In this document: positions 11,746-24,570 of the stretch, piece by piece | How the letters are laid out: the number at the start of each line of letters is the position of its first letter | Numbering within the stretch: the first letter of the stretch is position 1 | Source of the DNA: Patagioenas fasciata | Taxonomy: Eukaryota; Chordata; Aves; Columbiformes; Columbidae | Direction of reading: 5' to 3' | Assembly (NCBI RefSeq): GCF_037038585.1 | Contig: NC_092520.1 | Span: 146,815,104 to 146,879,103, forward strand | DNA length: 64,000 nucleotides | Made by a program: the position numbers and the translations under genes | Notes under the pieces: model-generated | What the model saw: only the letters and a program-made list of their open reading frames with translations | Told to the model about the DNA's origin: nothing | Database searches by the model: none

Positions 11746-14700
11746 ACAAAGCCACTAGAGTTTTCTCTTCCAGGATGCCAAACCTTGCCTAACAAAAGCC
11801 CAGTGAATAAAATTTTGGTCAGCCATGAACCGTCAGGGTTATTATCTTTATGGTTATTCACATTTTGAAAGTATTCATTACAGGCTTTATTTGTGGAGAT
11901 TTCCAAAGTAGGCTGACCTGGGAGTGCCAGTTTGGCAAAGCAGGCTGGAAAAAGTTAAGTAGAAAAATATGTCCCTCAGCATTATAAGATCTTTATTCTT
12001 TATTCTATTTGTGTGTGTAACATATGCATGCCGGGAACAGACTGGTTTTTTGTCACACTGATGAAACATGAAGGACATAGAAAAATCAAGCAAAGCCAAA
12101 ACAACTCAGAAGCTCCCCTGGGTGAGGTGCTGAGCCTGAGAAATCTCCACCTGCATAGCCAGGCAGTGCCTGTGGGGCCCAGGTATGCACAATGTAGGAT
12201 GGAGAATGGCATTGCAAGGGCTCTGACGGAAGAGTTTTGCTCTCTAGCATAGATTTCTCATCAGGCATCACTGAACAAAGGCAATCTTTCTGTAAGCACA
12301 TAGGAAAGGGCTTGCTCTTACATGCTATTTGACTTTCAGCCTGACCTGTAAAGGGAAAACAAGAGAAAGAATTGAAAGAAACCGATGGGATATCAGAGTA
12401 ACAAATTGTGTGAGAATTCTCCACTGACAGATGGGATTTTTTTTCCCCACAGTCTTATTTGTGACTCTCCGATAAGTTATTTATATGGATAGCTCAGCTC
12501 CAAACTCTTGCAGATGATTGTAAAGCTTGAGGGAGCTTCTGGTTGTAACCCCATAGCCACGATATGCTCCTGCCTATCTCAGTCACGTGGATCTTTTTCT
12601 GTTACTCATATTTGGGCAACTTCTGAAACCTAAAAGCTCTTTCAAAATGACTACAATAATCCTCCTACCAAACAGTTACCTGACAATCCATGTTAATAAG
12701 TCATTATAACCTCCAACTCTATAAAAAGCTGAATCACAGAAATATGTGAAGAAAAACAGGTTTCTAAGTACTTTGGTGACTTCATATGAAAGTAAATAGC
12801 AGATACCTGGTAAATTGGTCAGTTTTGCACCTTTTTTACACTTCAGGAGAATGCTCTTCTCAAAATGGCATTTTGCATTTCTTCTTTCAGTTGTTTAAAT
12901 TAATCCAAATTACTGGTAATCCTTCAAGAGATCTGTAACCTCTGCAGCTGAGGACTGATAGCTGTGATCCATTTGTAAGATAGATCTTTGCCACATATAA
13001 ATAGTACTGAAGCTGCTGCAACCCCTTTAGTTCCCAAAGGCTGCTCAGCTTATTCCTCACTTGACACTTCTCTAGCAGCCTTACTCGAGCTTCAGAGTCA
13101 CTGTTAGATTGGAGAGTTGCCTGTGGCAGAAAAGCAAGTGCTCTCCTGTGCTTCCTAAGCAAGAAGGGAAGCAGCCACTCACACTTCATTAACTAGTGGA
13201 GCACGCATCTGTTTCTAATTTCCGCACTAGCATGCATTTCACTGATGAGTGTGAATAGGGCAGACCCCAGGATTACCAGAGGAAAAATAATTCCTGCTTT
13301 CTGCTCTCTTTTCTTCCCAAAAGCTAATTTAAGTTTTATTCACTATGGATAGAAACTGAAGGACCTTAACTCTGCCAGGACTCAGCATGGCCCAATAAAA
13401 TACTTAACTTAGTCTCTCCTTGCCCCGGTTGATAGAGAGGGGAATAAGGGGTCTTTCTCACTAGAGGACCCCTATGCAGCAGCACTGATTCTTCCACTGC
13501 CAAAGCAGACCAAATTTTGGTAGTCACATGCAAAAAACTCCCACATGGCCATAATCCTCATAGTCCGTTAACTTAGCTTGACTCAAAACACCAGGTTCAA
13601 CTGTAGCCTGACAGGCATTTTTGAACCCAGAAGTACATGAGCACAGAGCTCCTCTGCTTTGACTTTACGGGTGAGACAGTTTCAGGGTCTGGACAAAAGA
13701 CTTCAACCTGAAAGTGAAGTAGGATGCTCACTGCAGAACAGGACCTGTCAGTTTCTGCAGCTAGGAAGATCACTCTGACCCCATCCAGCACCAAATACAA
13801 GTTTTCCTCCTTTGCCTTCTGCAAATCACATAAGTGGGGCACCACTCTGGAGCCAACAAAGAGAGCTGCTGTGGCTGCAGCTGCTGCTCCTACTACTGTC
13901 TATGAGGAAGGAAGGGAGAGGAAGCAGTGAGTGGAAACACACTGGCACAAGCAGAGTAGCTTTCACTGCAAGCAAAGGCTCTCCAGCTGGGGCTGCATGG
14001 GAGGGAGCAGAGATTCTGCCAGCAAGCAGAAAGGTGGAGGGCTCGTCGTGATGTGGTTTTGTTTTTTTCAAACACAAGCTAATTTTATTCTCCTATAGCC
14101 CGTTCCTCAGGTAGAGCTCTTGAAGATAAGAGTTCACAGCACTGAAAACTGTATTAAGGAGAGGTTACCCAACTGGGCAGACAGGGGCTTTATCAACAAC
14201 CTCAAGCATTTTAAATCCACAAGGAACAGCCCACCCAATAACATCCCCTCATTATCATCAACAAAATATGTCATTATCAGATTTCTCATTCTAAGGTAAT
14301 TCCTAGTGTCCTATCTTTCTGTCCTACAGAACTAGAAAGTGTATGGGGCTACATGCATAAGAGACAGGTGAGATCCTTTCAAAGTTGTGGAAATCCAACA
14401 TGATTTCAAGGGGTTTGGGGTATGAAGAAAGAATAATAAAAATACTCCAAATAAATAAAATTCCTTATGCTTCATTCCCACCTTCAGTTTGTCTACACTC
14501 AATGAACAGGGATGACAGCAGCTTCAACTCAAGGGCACTGCATTAGTATTTTCTGCCCACATCTGCTGTACCCAGGCTAAAATGCCTCAAGGCCTGCCCC
14601 AGCTGTATGTCCCTCACAGTGCAGCTAATATGCTGAAAGGCACTGTTTTAGCCTAATAATCTTGTTTACACATGTTTCTGCTGTATTCTATTTTCTGCAT

Positions 14701-17700
14701 GCCTTTACTGTAATCTTATTTACCAGCTTTTCAGCCCCAAAGGTAAAAAACCAAAATGAGATACCAAGAATAAAAAAGAAAAGGCGGGAGACTCACAGGA
14801 ATGTCCCTTGCTCATCTCGCGTAGGCAGTAACGCAGTCTTTCACCACTGCCCTTGCTGACACATGACAAATTGCGCCTCTGTAGCAAGTATTTCCTGAGT
14901 TCTGCCTGTTTTTCCAGCTGGGCAGCACAAAGTAGAGGGATTTGTGGAGTGACAGTTAATTCAGATAATTGTGTTTTTCCTGCTGCCTGTGTAACGGAAA
15001 TGCCAGACCTCCAGGGGCAGAGGATTCCACGTGCGCTTGCATGCCTTATGTAGTGCACCGTATGCCCGCAGCTGCCCTTCTCTAGTCCCATCTGTTGGAA
15101 ATTGATGTTGATTTTGCTCATCTTGCCTCCTAAAAAACCCAGCAATAATAATGAATGAACTTAGTGTTCAGTAAAGTGTTGGCAGCTGATTCAGCCGGGC
15201 ATATTGCAGGCATGCGCTCTGAAACATTTCTTTGCTGCAAACACACCCATAAGTCTGTGGATCTGAATACTATGATCAAACACCCTGTCATAGCCAGGCC
15301 TTTGCACCACACTGGTCCCTGTGGATTTCAGTCTATCACCTTATTTATTATTAGGAGACTTTTCTGTTGCGTTTCCTGTCTACCTTGGACTTCTTCCTGT
15401 AATTATAGGCACAAAGCCCAAGCAAAGGGCTAGGAGCTGGTTAGGGTCAGAGTCAGTTTCTAAGCAAACCCCCTTTTTCAGGTTGCAGATATTTTCATCT
15501 AAATTGAATTTTTATTGTAAATTAAAAGCTGATAAATAGAATCAAAGTGATTTGATTAATCTAGTCTGAAATATAATTTTTTTTAAACCATTAATATATT
15601 TGCTGTTTTAGCTTTTCATCCCAACCCAAAGTGGAAAGCATTCTCAGAACTTCCTAATTCTAAAAGAATGAGTAAGCCCAGTTCAGCTACCTATGTGCTT
15701 TGGTCCTGGCATGCACCATCACAGGTTTTCAAGTCTATCATGGAAATATTGATCCATTTAGATGTACAGCTCCTACTAGAGCAGCCCACATATGTAAGAT
15801 CATAGTTTTTCACATTATTATTTGTTGTTATCCTTTGCCTGGAGGTTTTTTTCCTTGATCAAGAAATTCTTTACTAGAGAAAAACAAAATCTACTTCATC
15901 CTATGGCAGACATTTAAGGAGGAATGTCAGAATCAGAACTTATCCTCCTGTCCCCAGTCAATCAGTTTTAGGGGACTTCCTGAAACAGGGGCTGCATCCT
16001 ATGATAACTGTTTCTTTTTCAAGATTTTTATTCAGGTTGTGCTCTGCTGGCTTTACTACACCAGAAAGTAAACACAAAGTCCTGGTTGATTTTTTTTTTT
16101 ACCAGAAGAACAGTGCAAGAAAGGTAAGAAAAGAAAGGCCATTTACCATATTTAATAAAGCAATTTGTGAAAGCAAACAAGTTACTCCAGGAGGTCAAAA
16201 CTTGTTTTGTGTCCTCTAATTACGGCAAGAAAAAGTTAGAAAGAAATTAATGAACATGCTTTTGGCAGAATAGCAGTAATACTTGGCTTAAATGAATGAT
16301 GTCCTATAACTATTAACCCCAATTATAAGTGAGCCCCAGCTGTTTGTTTACATAAATATATCTTGTTACTGATTGGAGATGTCTAGATGTGCATACTATA
16401 TCTCCAAGATGTAACAGCTGTCGAAAGCTGTCATTTGTGTGTACAGGAGAAAATATGAACACAGCCAACAGTGCAGTGAGGAAGATATCTCTTAGTGTAG
16501 GTAAGTCTATAGAGTCAGATTAGTCACCTACCATCATGACCACTGTCATCTCTCACAGTCCTCAGACATCTCATTCAAGGTCCTGTTGTCTTTTCCTTGT
16601 GGCAAGTATCCTACAGAGTAGCAGACTGAATTGGTTCAGACTTCATTCTATTTAAATGAGGCACTTTTCAATTTATATGATTTAAAATCCTGAACACAGG
16701 CTTGGCATACAGCATTAAATGGACAAAGATAAGAAATGCCTTTCCTCCTTGAATATTTTGTAAATAACTGTATTTGATGGAGTATTACCTGCAGCAAGGA
16801 CATGTTCCCAACACACTGAAACTGATAGAAAATTTTCCATTGACTTCACTAAACTTTGGAGACCCAAAGGAATATTACAGTAGCAAAGAGCTACTGTTGT
16901 AAAATTGCCTCAAGTTTCTCCTGGCAGTTAACATCTTATAACAAATATGCCAAGAAAAGATGAATTTCCACAAAGCAGAAGAGGCATTGGATGGTTTCAT
17001 GTCCTTGCTCTGAGGGATTTTAATGTCTGTGAATGCTCATAGCCCACAGAAGTTTGATAAGTTCACTCTAAGATCAAAGTCTATTTCCAGACTCTCAAAA
17101 ATCTATTCATTAAAGCCTCAGTCCTGCATCTATTTATGCATGTGTGCAGTCTGTTCATGTCATCTAGGGATACACTTAAGCACAAAATTGAGCATCTTGC
17201 TAGATCTACCCACTACAAAAGAAAAGCAGAGAAAATCATGGGAGATGTAAGAAACCTGAATATCTACAAGGCAACGATGAAGGTCAACCAGTTAAAGGCC
17301 TAAGGCTCGCATCAGCTCATAGATTCCCCAGGTCAAGTTACTCTTTTCTTTTCCTTACTGGAGAAAAAAACAAATTCATTTAAGAAGGATGTGCTTCATA
17401 TAAACAAGGTTTTTAAATGCAGCTGAGCTCTCAGATTTTCAGAACGCATACATCAGAAGAGCTCCACTAATGTCAAAGAACCTAGGCTAGTTCATGCCAG
17501 CTGAGAATCTGCCTTAAGGTCCTACACCATTCAGTTCAAAAAGAGCATACGAAAGTAGTGTCCTCACACAAACTTCTCAGAGCCTTCTCTTTTGTGTTAA
17601 CTTCAAATGACGGAGCAAAACAACCTCCATCCCTTGGATCCGCTGCTGTGATGCTCACTAGGTTCATACACTGAACAGCCATTCATCAAAAGACGTTGCT

Positions 17701-19960
17701 TTTGTCTGTGCTCAGCCTCAAATGTAGGGTCCATGAACAAGTCAGCAGAATGTGGATTCTCACAGAAATTTTAGGTGCTGTACTAAAATTAGTATTTCTT
17801 AGCTTCCAATGAGAGCCAGATCCTTGTAACTCATCTAATACACCTGCTCTCACAAAGAAAATGCATGTTAGTCCATTCAATGTAACCCAAGCCTTTGCTG
17901 TTCCAGACCAGTGGCAGGTCTCCTGGGCTATATCCCTTAGTCATACAGCAACTGGGAGCTCTGAAAGATTAAGCTAGTACTCCTTAGAAACTTGCATATT
18001 TTGTGACAGAGGGCATATTGCAGTCATTTATTTATCCCTGAGGTACAATGACATAAATTCAAGTGCAGCCTGATAAAATGGGTAACACTCCATTGGCTCA
18101 CATGGCTCATATCAGTTCTAAACTTAGTCATGGTGAAAACTGAAATAAAGAACATACTTCTTTAGGGAACAGAAAAAACTTTTCAAGTCCAAATAGCCTT
18201 ATGAAGAATTGTTTTGGGCTGAGCTTACTGCTCACTGGTAATTTTTTCACCATCTCAGATCCTACATCAAAAAAAAAATTCAGGCTGTGACAGATGTAGA
18301 TTAAATAAAAACACAGATTAACCCCTTTATAATTATCAGTCATTATTATTCAAAAACTGTTATTGTTATGCACATGTGATATGGTTCTGCAGAATGGGGG
18401 CAGAATTTTATTGAGTTATAGATAGGAAAAAGGCATAGAAAATACAGGTAATGCACATTTTTGAAATAGCAATATAAACATAAACAGAAAAATGTTCAAG
18501 TCAAAGTCACATGAAAAAACAGACTAAACTTCAGATGCATTCTAGACTTGTATGTACAGCTTTTTTATGCTAAAAGTAGAAATACAAACTCCAGAGATGC
18601 AACACATCTCAAGAATGCAAAATAAATAAACAAAGATGAATGCCAATAATAGAAAAAGAACAAACACTTGAATCTTCTTCCAGAATGATGACAAATTTTG
18701 AAAAGTAAGAACAATAGCAGAAGATACCCAATACATGACAAGAACTCATTTATTTCCAAACAAAATCTCAAGTAGTAAAGTCTTCTTGTGCCTGGGAGTG
18801 AGTTCAAAGCATTTAAACTTTTATAGAACCCCTGTGCACTCCTTATATGGTGCTAAACAATTCCTCTATGAGAGAAATCTCCAAGCAGAACAGATTTTCA
18901 ACAATTTGAATGAAGAAATCAAATTCACTGAGAACATATGCTTGATTGGGTCATCATAGTTATTCATCCAGGAAAAAAATTTTCGGCAACTTCTAACCCA
19001 AGGTGACTTGAGAACAAGGAATGAATGGATTTGGTTTCAGTCTCTGCAGCAGTGTCTTCCTAATGGTCATTATCTGCAGGAGTCAGACTTCTGTAACGCA
19101 AAAAGCTATAGTAAGTATCAAGAGCAAATCATTAGGCTCCACACTCTGATACAGAATTATGGCTTAGAACCAAGTGAAAGATGCACCACTGTTTCACTTC
19201 CCTTTGAAAGGCAGTAATATTAATTCAGTAGACACCAAGCACCATCAGTGCTTTTCCTGCTGGTAATGTATTCTTCATCAATTTGTTTGCATAACCATAT
19301 ATCCTAGAGAAAAACAGTATTGTTTCCACTCTTACAGTTATTGTAAATTAGATTTTTATGGTAGGCGTTTCTCTCCAGAAAAAAATAGGTCAGTTCCCCT
19401 GCAGTAATATACACAATCCGAGACTTACGTCTCTGCTTGCAATGAATTCACTGAATGCAACTACCCCTTCAAACTGGATGTTTGAATATGTAACTGACAA
19501 TTTCAACTGGTGAAATGACTGTTTGCAATGGACAACTTTCCCCTGACTTCAGAGCTGAACCGAGGCCTAAATACTTCGGCCTTTTTCTACTTCCAATCTC
19601 CCTCTCTGGAAATATGGACCATAAATATCCTGTCCCAGGAGATTAGCCTTGGAACTTTATTGAGCTTAAAGTTACGTTCAAACAATGTCCTAATAAAAAC
19701 AGTGGCTATTGAATAGTAAATAAAATGTGTTCCAAGGACATCAAATGGTGATTACAACTTCCATTTTTGTATAACCTCAAAAAAAGTGGTTTTTTCTTTA
19801 CGTGTCGGAAAATAAAAAGACTTGATACACGAGAATAATTTAAATAGATGGAAATACAAATGTAAAAACTAAAAGATTGCTAAAGAACAGTATTTTAAAA
19901 ACAGAAAAGCTATTCCCAAGTAGCTTCCCAGGCAGCTTCTGTAAGACAAAATAGAAAGAA

Positions 19961-19987
19961 AAACAAACAAACAAACAAACAAAAAAA
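19961..19987. repeat. (AAAC)n microsatellite
   Basis: About six tandem AAAC units followed by an A run. Confidence 0.85.
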
Positions 19988-20393
19988 CCCAGTTTTTTTT
20001 CAAAGATGTTTCAAATTAGTGGGATCAAAGAAATTGATTTCAACAGGGTCTGAAAGGGAGCAAGGAGTATTCAGACAAAAATTGCATACCTAAACCATAC
20101 TACTTTGCACACACACCTGCCTTAAATCAAGTGACCTTAAATTGATCATGATTAAACAACGTCTTTTTCTAGTGTGTGTGCAAATGCCTCACTTCATCAG
20201 GTAGCCCTGAAAGGGCAAAGAGGAGGGAGAGCCCTACAGAGATTGGTCACTGGCATTCTGAGTGTTGTAGCATGGGAACCACGCAGCCACCTCACTGCTT
20301 GTCAGAAAATGTTGCCCTGTCATTTGTTTGTATGTTCCCCAGTTTTGGCAAAGTTCTCCACAGTACTGACAAAACCCAACGGTGATTTACATT

Positions 20394-20417
20394 AAAAAAA
20401 AAAAAAAAAAAAAAAAA
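20394..20417. repeat. Poly(A) tract
   Basis: A homopolymer of 24 A residues. No retroposed transcript could be recognised immediately 5' of it, so it is treated as a simple repeat. Confidence 0.8.
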
Positions 20418-23400
20418 GCATAGTGAAACCTATTTGAAAGATTTTTAACTGAAACCATGTGAAATAAACATTTCTCCCCACTCCCAAATAACAAAGAGCC
20501 AATTTCTATCAAAAGAGCTGTCCATATGTTAATCTGCAGTGAAGACTCAGTGCCAAAGCTGGCACCCTTTGAAGTTAGGAAAAGCTCCTGCTGTCTTTAT
20601 GATTCCCAGATTCCTGACTGAATTGAAAAATAACATGGTAATAGGTTTCCTAAGCTGCGAATAGCTCTCTGAAGATCACTGACTTGCTCCAGTGATTATA
20701 GCAGATGTCAAGGTGACAGGGTTAGATGCTTTTACTGAAATACTTCAAATTAGCTGAGCTGAAAACAATAGCTCCCTAGAAGGGCTCCTGATTTTGTTGA
20801 GAGTGAACTCAGAATGAAGCTCAGCCAGGACAGAATGGCAGATTTGAGAAGAAAAATAGAGATTCACATTTCAAAATAAAATACCTGGCTTTTCTTTTGA
20901 TTTTACTGATTATACTTTTTCTACTTTTTTTCTACTGAACCACATTAGCTAGAATCAAGGTTGCATTCTATGTCAGTTTTTCACAGTATTTTTATACTTT
21001 TTTTTTTTCCTTTCCTTCTGAAGGAAGAAGAAAGAAAAAAGGAAGGTTGGGAAAAGAAAAATACTTTAAAAGAGATATAATTTCATTTTTTTAAAAAATA
21101 AATACATTCATTTGATGTTAAATTAACTGAACTTGATGTTTTCGTATAAAATATAAAAACTATGAATGTTTGTCGGAAGTGGCGTCTTGATACTCTTTGA
21201 TTATACATTTTCTAGTGCAGAAACTTCTTGATTAAGAATTTTCAGCCAACTTAAAGATACAAGTATTAGAAGTCCCTGCAATCTGGCATCCTGAGCCATA
21301 ATCTTTCAGAGTAGCATAGAGAGATCTGTTTTGAGCAGTAGGGCATCCACAGTATAACATAGTAGTATATGTAATACAAGCTAGGATAACACAGGGTAAG
21401 AGATTAATAATCTGCATCATACTGTGCTCTGTTATTTTTATCCTGCTGTTTCTTTCACTCACCATCTCATGACTCACACCCTCCCCACACAGGAATTTCT
21501 GTCTCAGTCTCGTGGCTCACTGGTGTGTTATGGAAGACGATGCTGTGGAAAGCCATCTGGAGAATAGTGCTACTACATGAGCTCCAGGTCACTCTTAAAA
21601 ACAAAGAGAGACAACATCACTTACTGATTTATCACATAACTGCTCTGACTACTGTAGTCGCTTTAGCAAACTGTCCAAAACATTTCTGAAGGTTGCAGTT
21701 CTTCCTGTTTTTACAGCCTTGGTGACATAGCTGGATATAAAGTGGTGAAAGTGTTTCAACTTACAGATAGTCACATGGAAAGCTGACACTGCACCAGCCA
21801 TTAGAAAAATTACAGAACTTATTCTGTGAGGTGATAAAGGGCTCTTGTGAGACCGGTTAATGAAATTCAGCATCAGTAAAAGAGCTGTTCCTTACACATG
21901 TCCTCATTAACTTTATCACCTCGGGGATATCATCTTCGATGTTACACTAGACAAACCATCAAGGATCTCTGCTTCATGGAGTCAAACCAAGGTTACCTGA
22001 TATGGGATAGAAACGCCAGGTCACAAGAGGAATTTAAATGCTTAAATTCTTACTAACCGCATGCATAGCTGCTATGATCCAAAATGTAGAACATCAAAAT
22101 CCCAGTTCAGTCTGCTGCTGTATAATCCTGGACTCAGTGGACTCCATTTCCCAAGTGCCTGCACTCTGGCCTCTGTTTAAATCCAAAAGTAACACGGAGT
22201 TCACTGGTGAGGAACCTAAACTCTACTACAACCCAGAAATTGGGGTGATCGGAGGAAGCATAATTATTTTCTTTTACCTCCTAGTTGAATTTTAAGAGCC
22301 CTTGCTCAAGAATCCAAATTCCTTCCTTTGTCTGCCTGTTTCTGAACTTTTATCTCCATCTTCCTGAGCACATTTTCTAACCAGGCAGTAGACAAGATCA
22401 CAGAGGGTTCACTCTTTATATGAACAAGCAAATATTCCCTAGGCTAGAGAGAGTACTTCAATACCATTTGAATTAGCAATTAGACACCATATCATACTTC
22501 AAAAAATATTCTTACTAGAAAATAACTAGTAAATGTCAGACTAGAATGTCATGTTTTCTCCTTTTTTGCCCTGTCACTTCAAAACATGAACTTCATTGGA
22601 AGGAGTCAAAGAAGTCTTGTCCAAAGAATATCTACATCTTGCCAAAAAAAAAGGCATTTATGTGGCGGAAAGGGAATAACATCCTAACTCAGGGCTGAGA
22701 ATTCCACTCAGTAGCAAGATTCCTCTTACACAGGTAGTGGAGTAATGAGCTCTCCAGGGACCATAGTGTGTATCTACCCAAAGTAATCTGCCTTTTCCCT
22801 GAGAAGGTAGGTAGGAGTCATCTTGGTTCTAGAGTAAGGTCAGCAGAAAGATCATTCATGCTCCATTGTGTTAATCCAGTTTTCACAGAAAAGTGCACCA
22901 AAGGATCTCAACTAGCCGTTCATCTCGTGTTTTTAGATCCCCTGGCCTCCTGCTTTTCCGTTCTATCAAATCTGGTTATACAGGTAACACTGGAAATATA
23001 AAGCATGTTTTATTTCTGTGACTGTTTTGTTCTCCAAATTTGTCTTGCGGCAAACTCTCTATCCTGTCACCTCAACTCAAGTCCTTCACGTGGATTTCTC
23101 TTGGTGACTTCGAGAATAGTGCATGAGTCTTTTGTTGGTGAAGAGGCCTAGTACAACAGAGAAACTTCGCTGCTCAGCATCTAGATGCCAGCTCAAGTCA
23201 CCCATCACATCCTCCGCTTTTTCTTCTTGTTCTTTCCTAACATAACTGTCTGCCTGGAGGGCAGCAGATGTGCATAACAGAGAAGGAAGAGTGAAGGCTT
23301 GCATATCCACACCACATTCAAATGTCACATCTTCCCTGAATCCAAAGGGCAGAATCTTCCCCCAGTCCACCCTCAATCTAGAAATGTGACCTCAACACAC

Positions 23401-23607
23401 CAGTCACGTCTTTTCTCTCAGACAATTCATCCAGCTGGAGGACGAGTAATGCAAGAGCCTGAGGAGAGCCTGAGAAAGATGTGATTAGTGACCTGAAATG
23501 AGGCCTGCGCAAACTGCAGTAGAAGCTTCCACTAGAATCTCTTCCACCAGAGTCAGCACCTCAGGACAACAAATGCTGCTGCAGTTTGAAAGATTATTAC
23601 CAAAAAA

Positions 23608-23627
23608 ATTAAAAAAAAAAAAAAAAG
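23608..23627. repeat. Poly(A)-rich tract
   Basis: A short A-rich homopolymer, followed by a small tandem duplication of the motif ctaaag. No source element was recognised. Confidence 0.6.
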
Positions 23628-24124
23628 CTAAAGCTAAAGGGAATTGGAGCAGCCAGAGAAAATCTTGTTAAAGCAGCAGTGTCCTGCTGTGAGCAGCTGT
23701 GAGCTTTCTTGCTCCTTGGTACTACTGACTTAAACAACAAGTTTTTGCTTGTCAAACTCATATTAGCAGTCTTTTAGAGTAATGTAGTAATGTTTGTCCT
23801 GAGCTGTTGTCTCTTGTCCCGAATTTGTATTTGTCTGCAGCTGTTCCAAGCTGACTATACAAATTAAGTGGGACTTTTACAATATCTTACTTCTCAGCTT
23901 TGTCTTATCATCCAAGAGGCACAAAAGGCCAGGAAAGCAATTGCTCAGAATAGCCAGGAAACCACTTGTAAAGAGTAACTCTTCATTCCCATGAGATTGG
24001 TGTTGGGTCTCTGCACTTCCTTCCACTTGTCTCCTACTTCCTCCCACTTGTGTTCTCCAAACACAAGGAAAGGAAGATGCAGTTCATTGTGCTCACTTGT
24101 AGTCAATTGGTATATGGAACAGAG

Positions 24125-24570
24125 CAAATCATAAAACGTCCTGAGTTGGAAGGGACCCACAAGGATCATTGAGTCCAACTCTTGTCCCTGCATAGGACAA
24201 CCCCAAGATTCACACCATGTGTCTGATGGTATTGTCCAGTTGCTTCTTGAACACTGTCAGGCTTGGGGCCGTGACACCTCCCTGAGGAGCCTGTTCCAGT
24301 GCTTCACCACCCTCTGGGTGAAGAAACTTTTCCTAATGTCCAACCTAACCCTTCTCCAGCACATTTTCCTGTCATTCCCTTGGGTTCTGCCATTGGTTGC
24401 CAAAGAGAAGAGATCAGCACCTGCCTCTCCTCCTCCCCTTGTGAGGAAGATGTAGCCATGATGAGGTCCCCCCTCAGTCTCCTCTTCTCCAGGCTGAACA
24501 AACCAAGTGACTTCAGCTGCTCCTCACACAGCTTCCCCTCTAAACCCTTCACCAATGTGAGCCATTTTCT
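24125..24570 (-). mobile_element. CR1 LINE 3' fragment
   Basis: Reverse complement of a CR1 3' region. From the low coordinate it shows a degraded octamer end, 'gttggaagggacccacaagg', 'cattgagtccaactcttgtc', then the C-terminal ORF2 region seen in reverse ('ctgttccagtgcttcaccac' and 'gtgaagaaacttttcctaat'). On the minus strand part of it translates as '..[19 protein letters not shown]..', a CR1 reverse-transcriptase C-terminal block. It belongs to an older subfamily than the 9942 copy. Confidence 0.9.

Larger units (their letters stand above)
11006..24124. other. Non-coding stretch of about 13 kb
   Basis: No exon with convincing splice context or protein similarity was found. Open frames, including minus 14720-15145 (141 codons) and minus 12086-12424, have no recognisable domain. 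Contents are simple A-rich repeats, listed separately, and one 21-base palindrome at 11471. The block around 13.6-15.5 kb is somewhat richer in GC than its surroundings but yields no gene call. Confidence 0.5.

Noticed and set aside
14720-15145. 141-codon minus-strand frame in a slightly GC-richer block
   Set aside because: No recognisable protein similarity, and several competing frames of similar quality overlap it.
20394-20417. Poly(A) run considered as the tail of a processed pseudogene or retrogene
   Set aside because: The upstream 200-300 bases show no recognisable coding or SINE sequence, so there is nothing to call a retrocopy.
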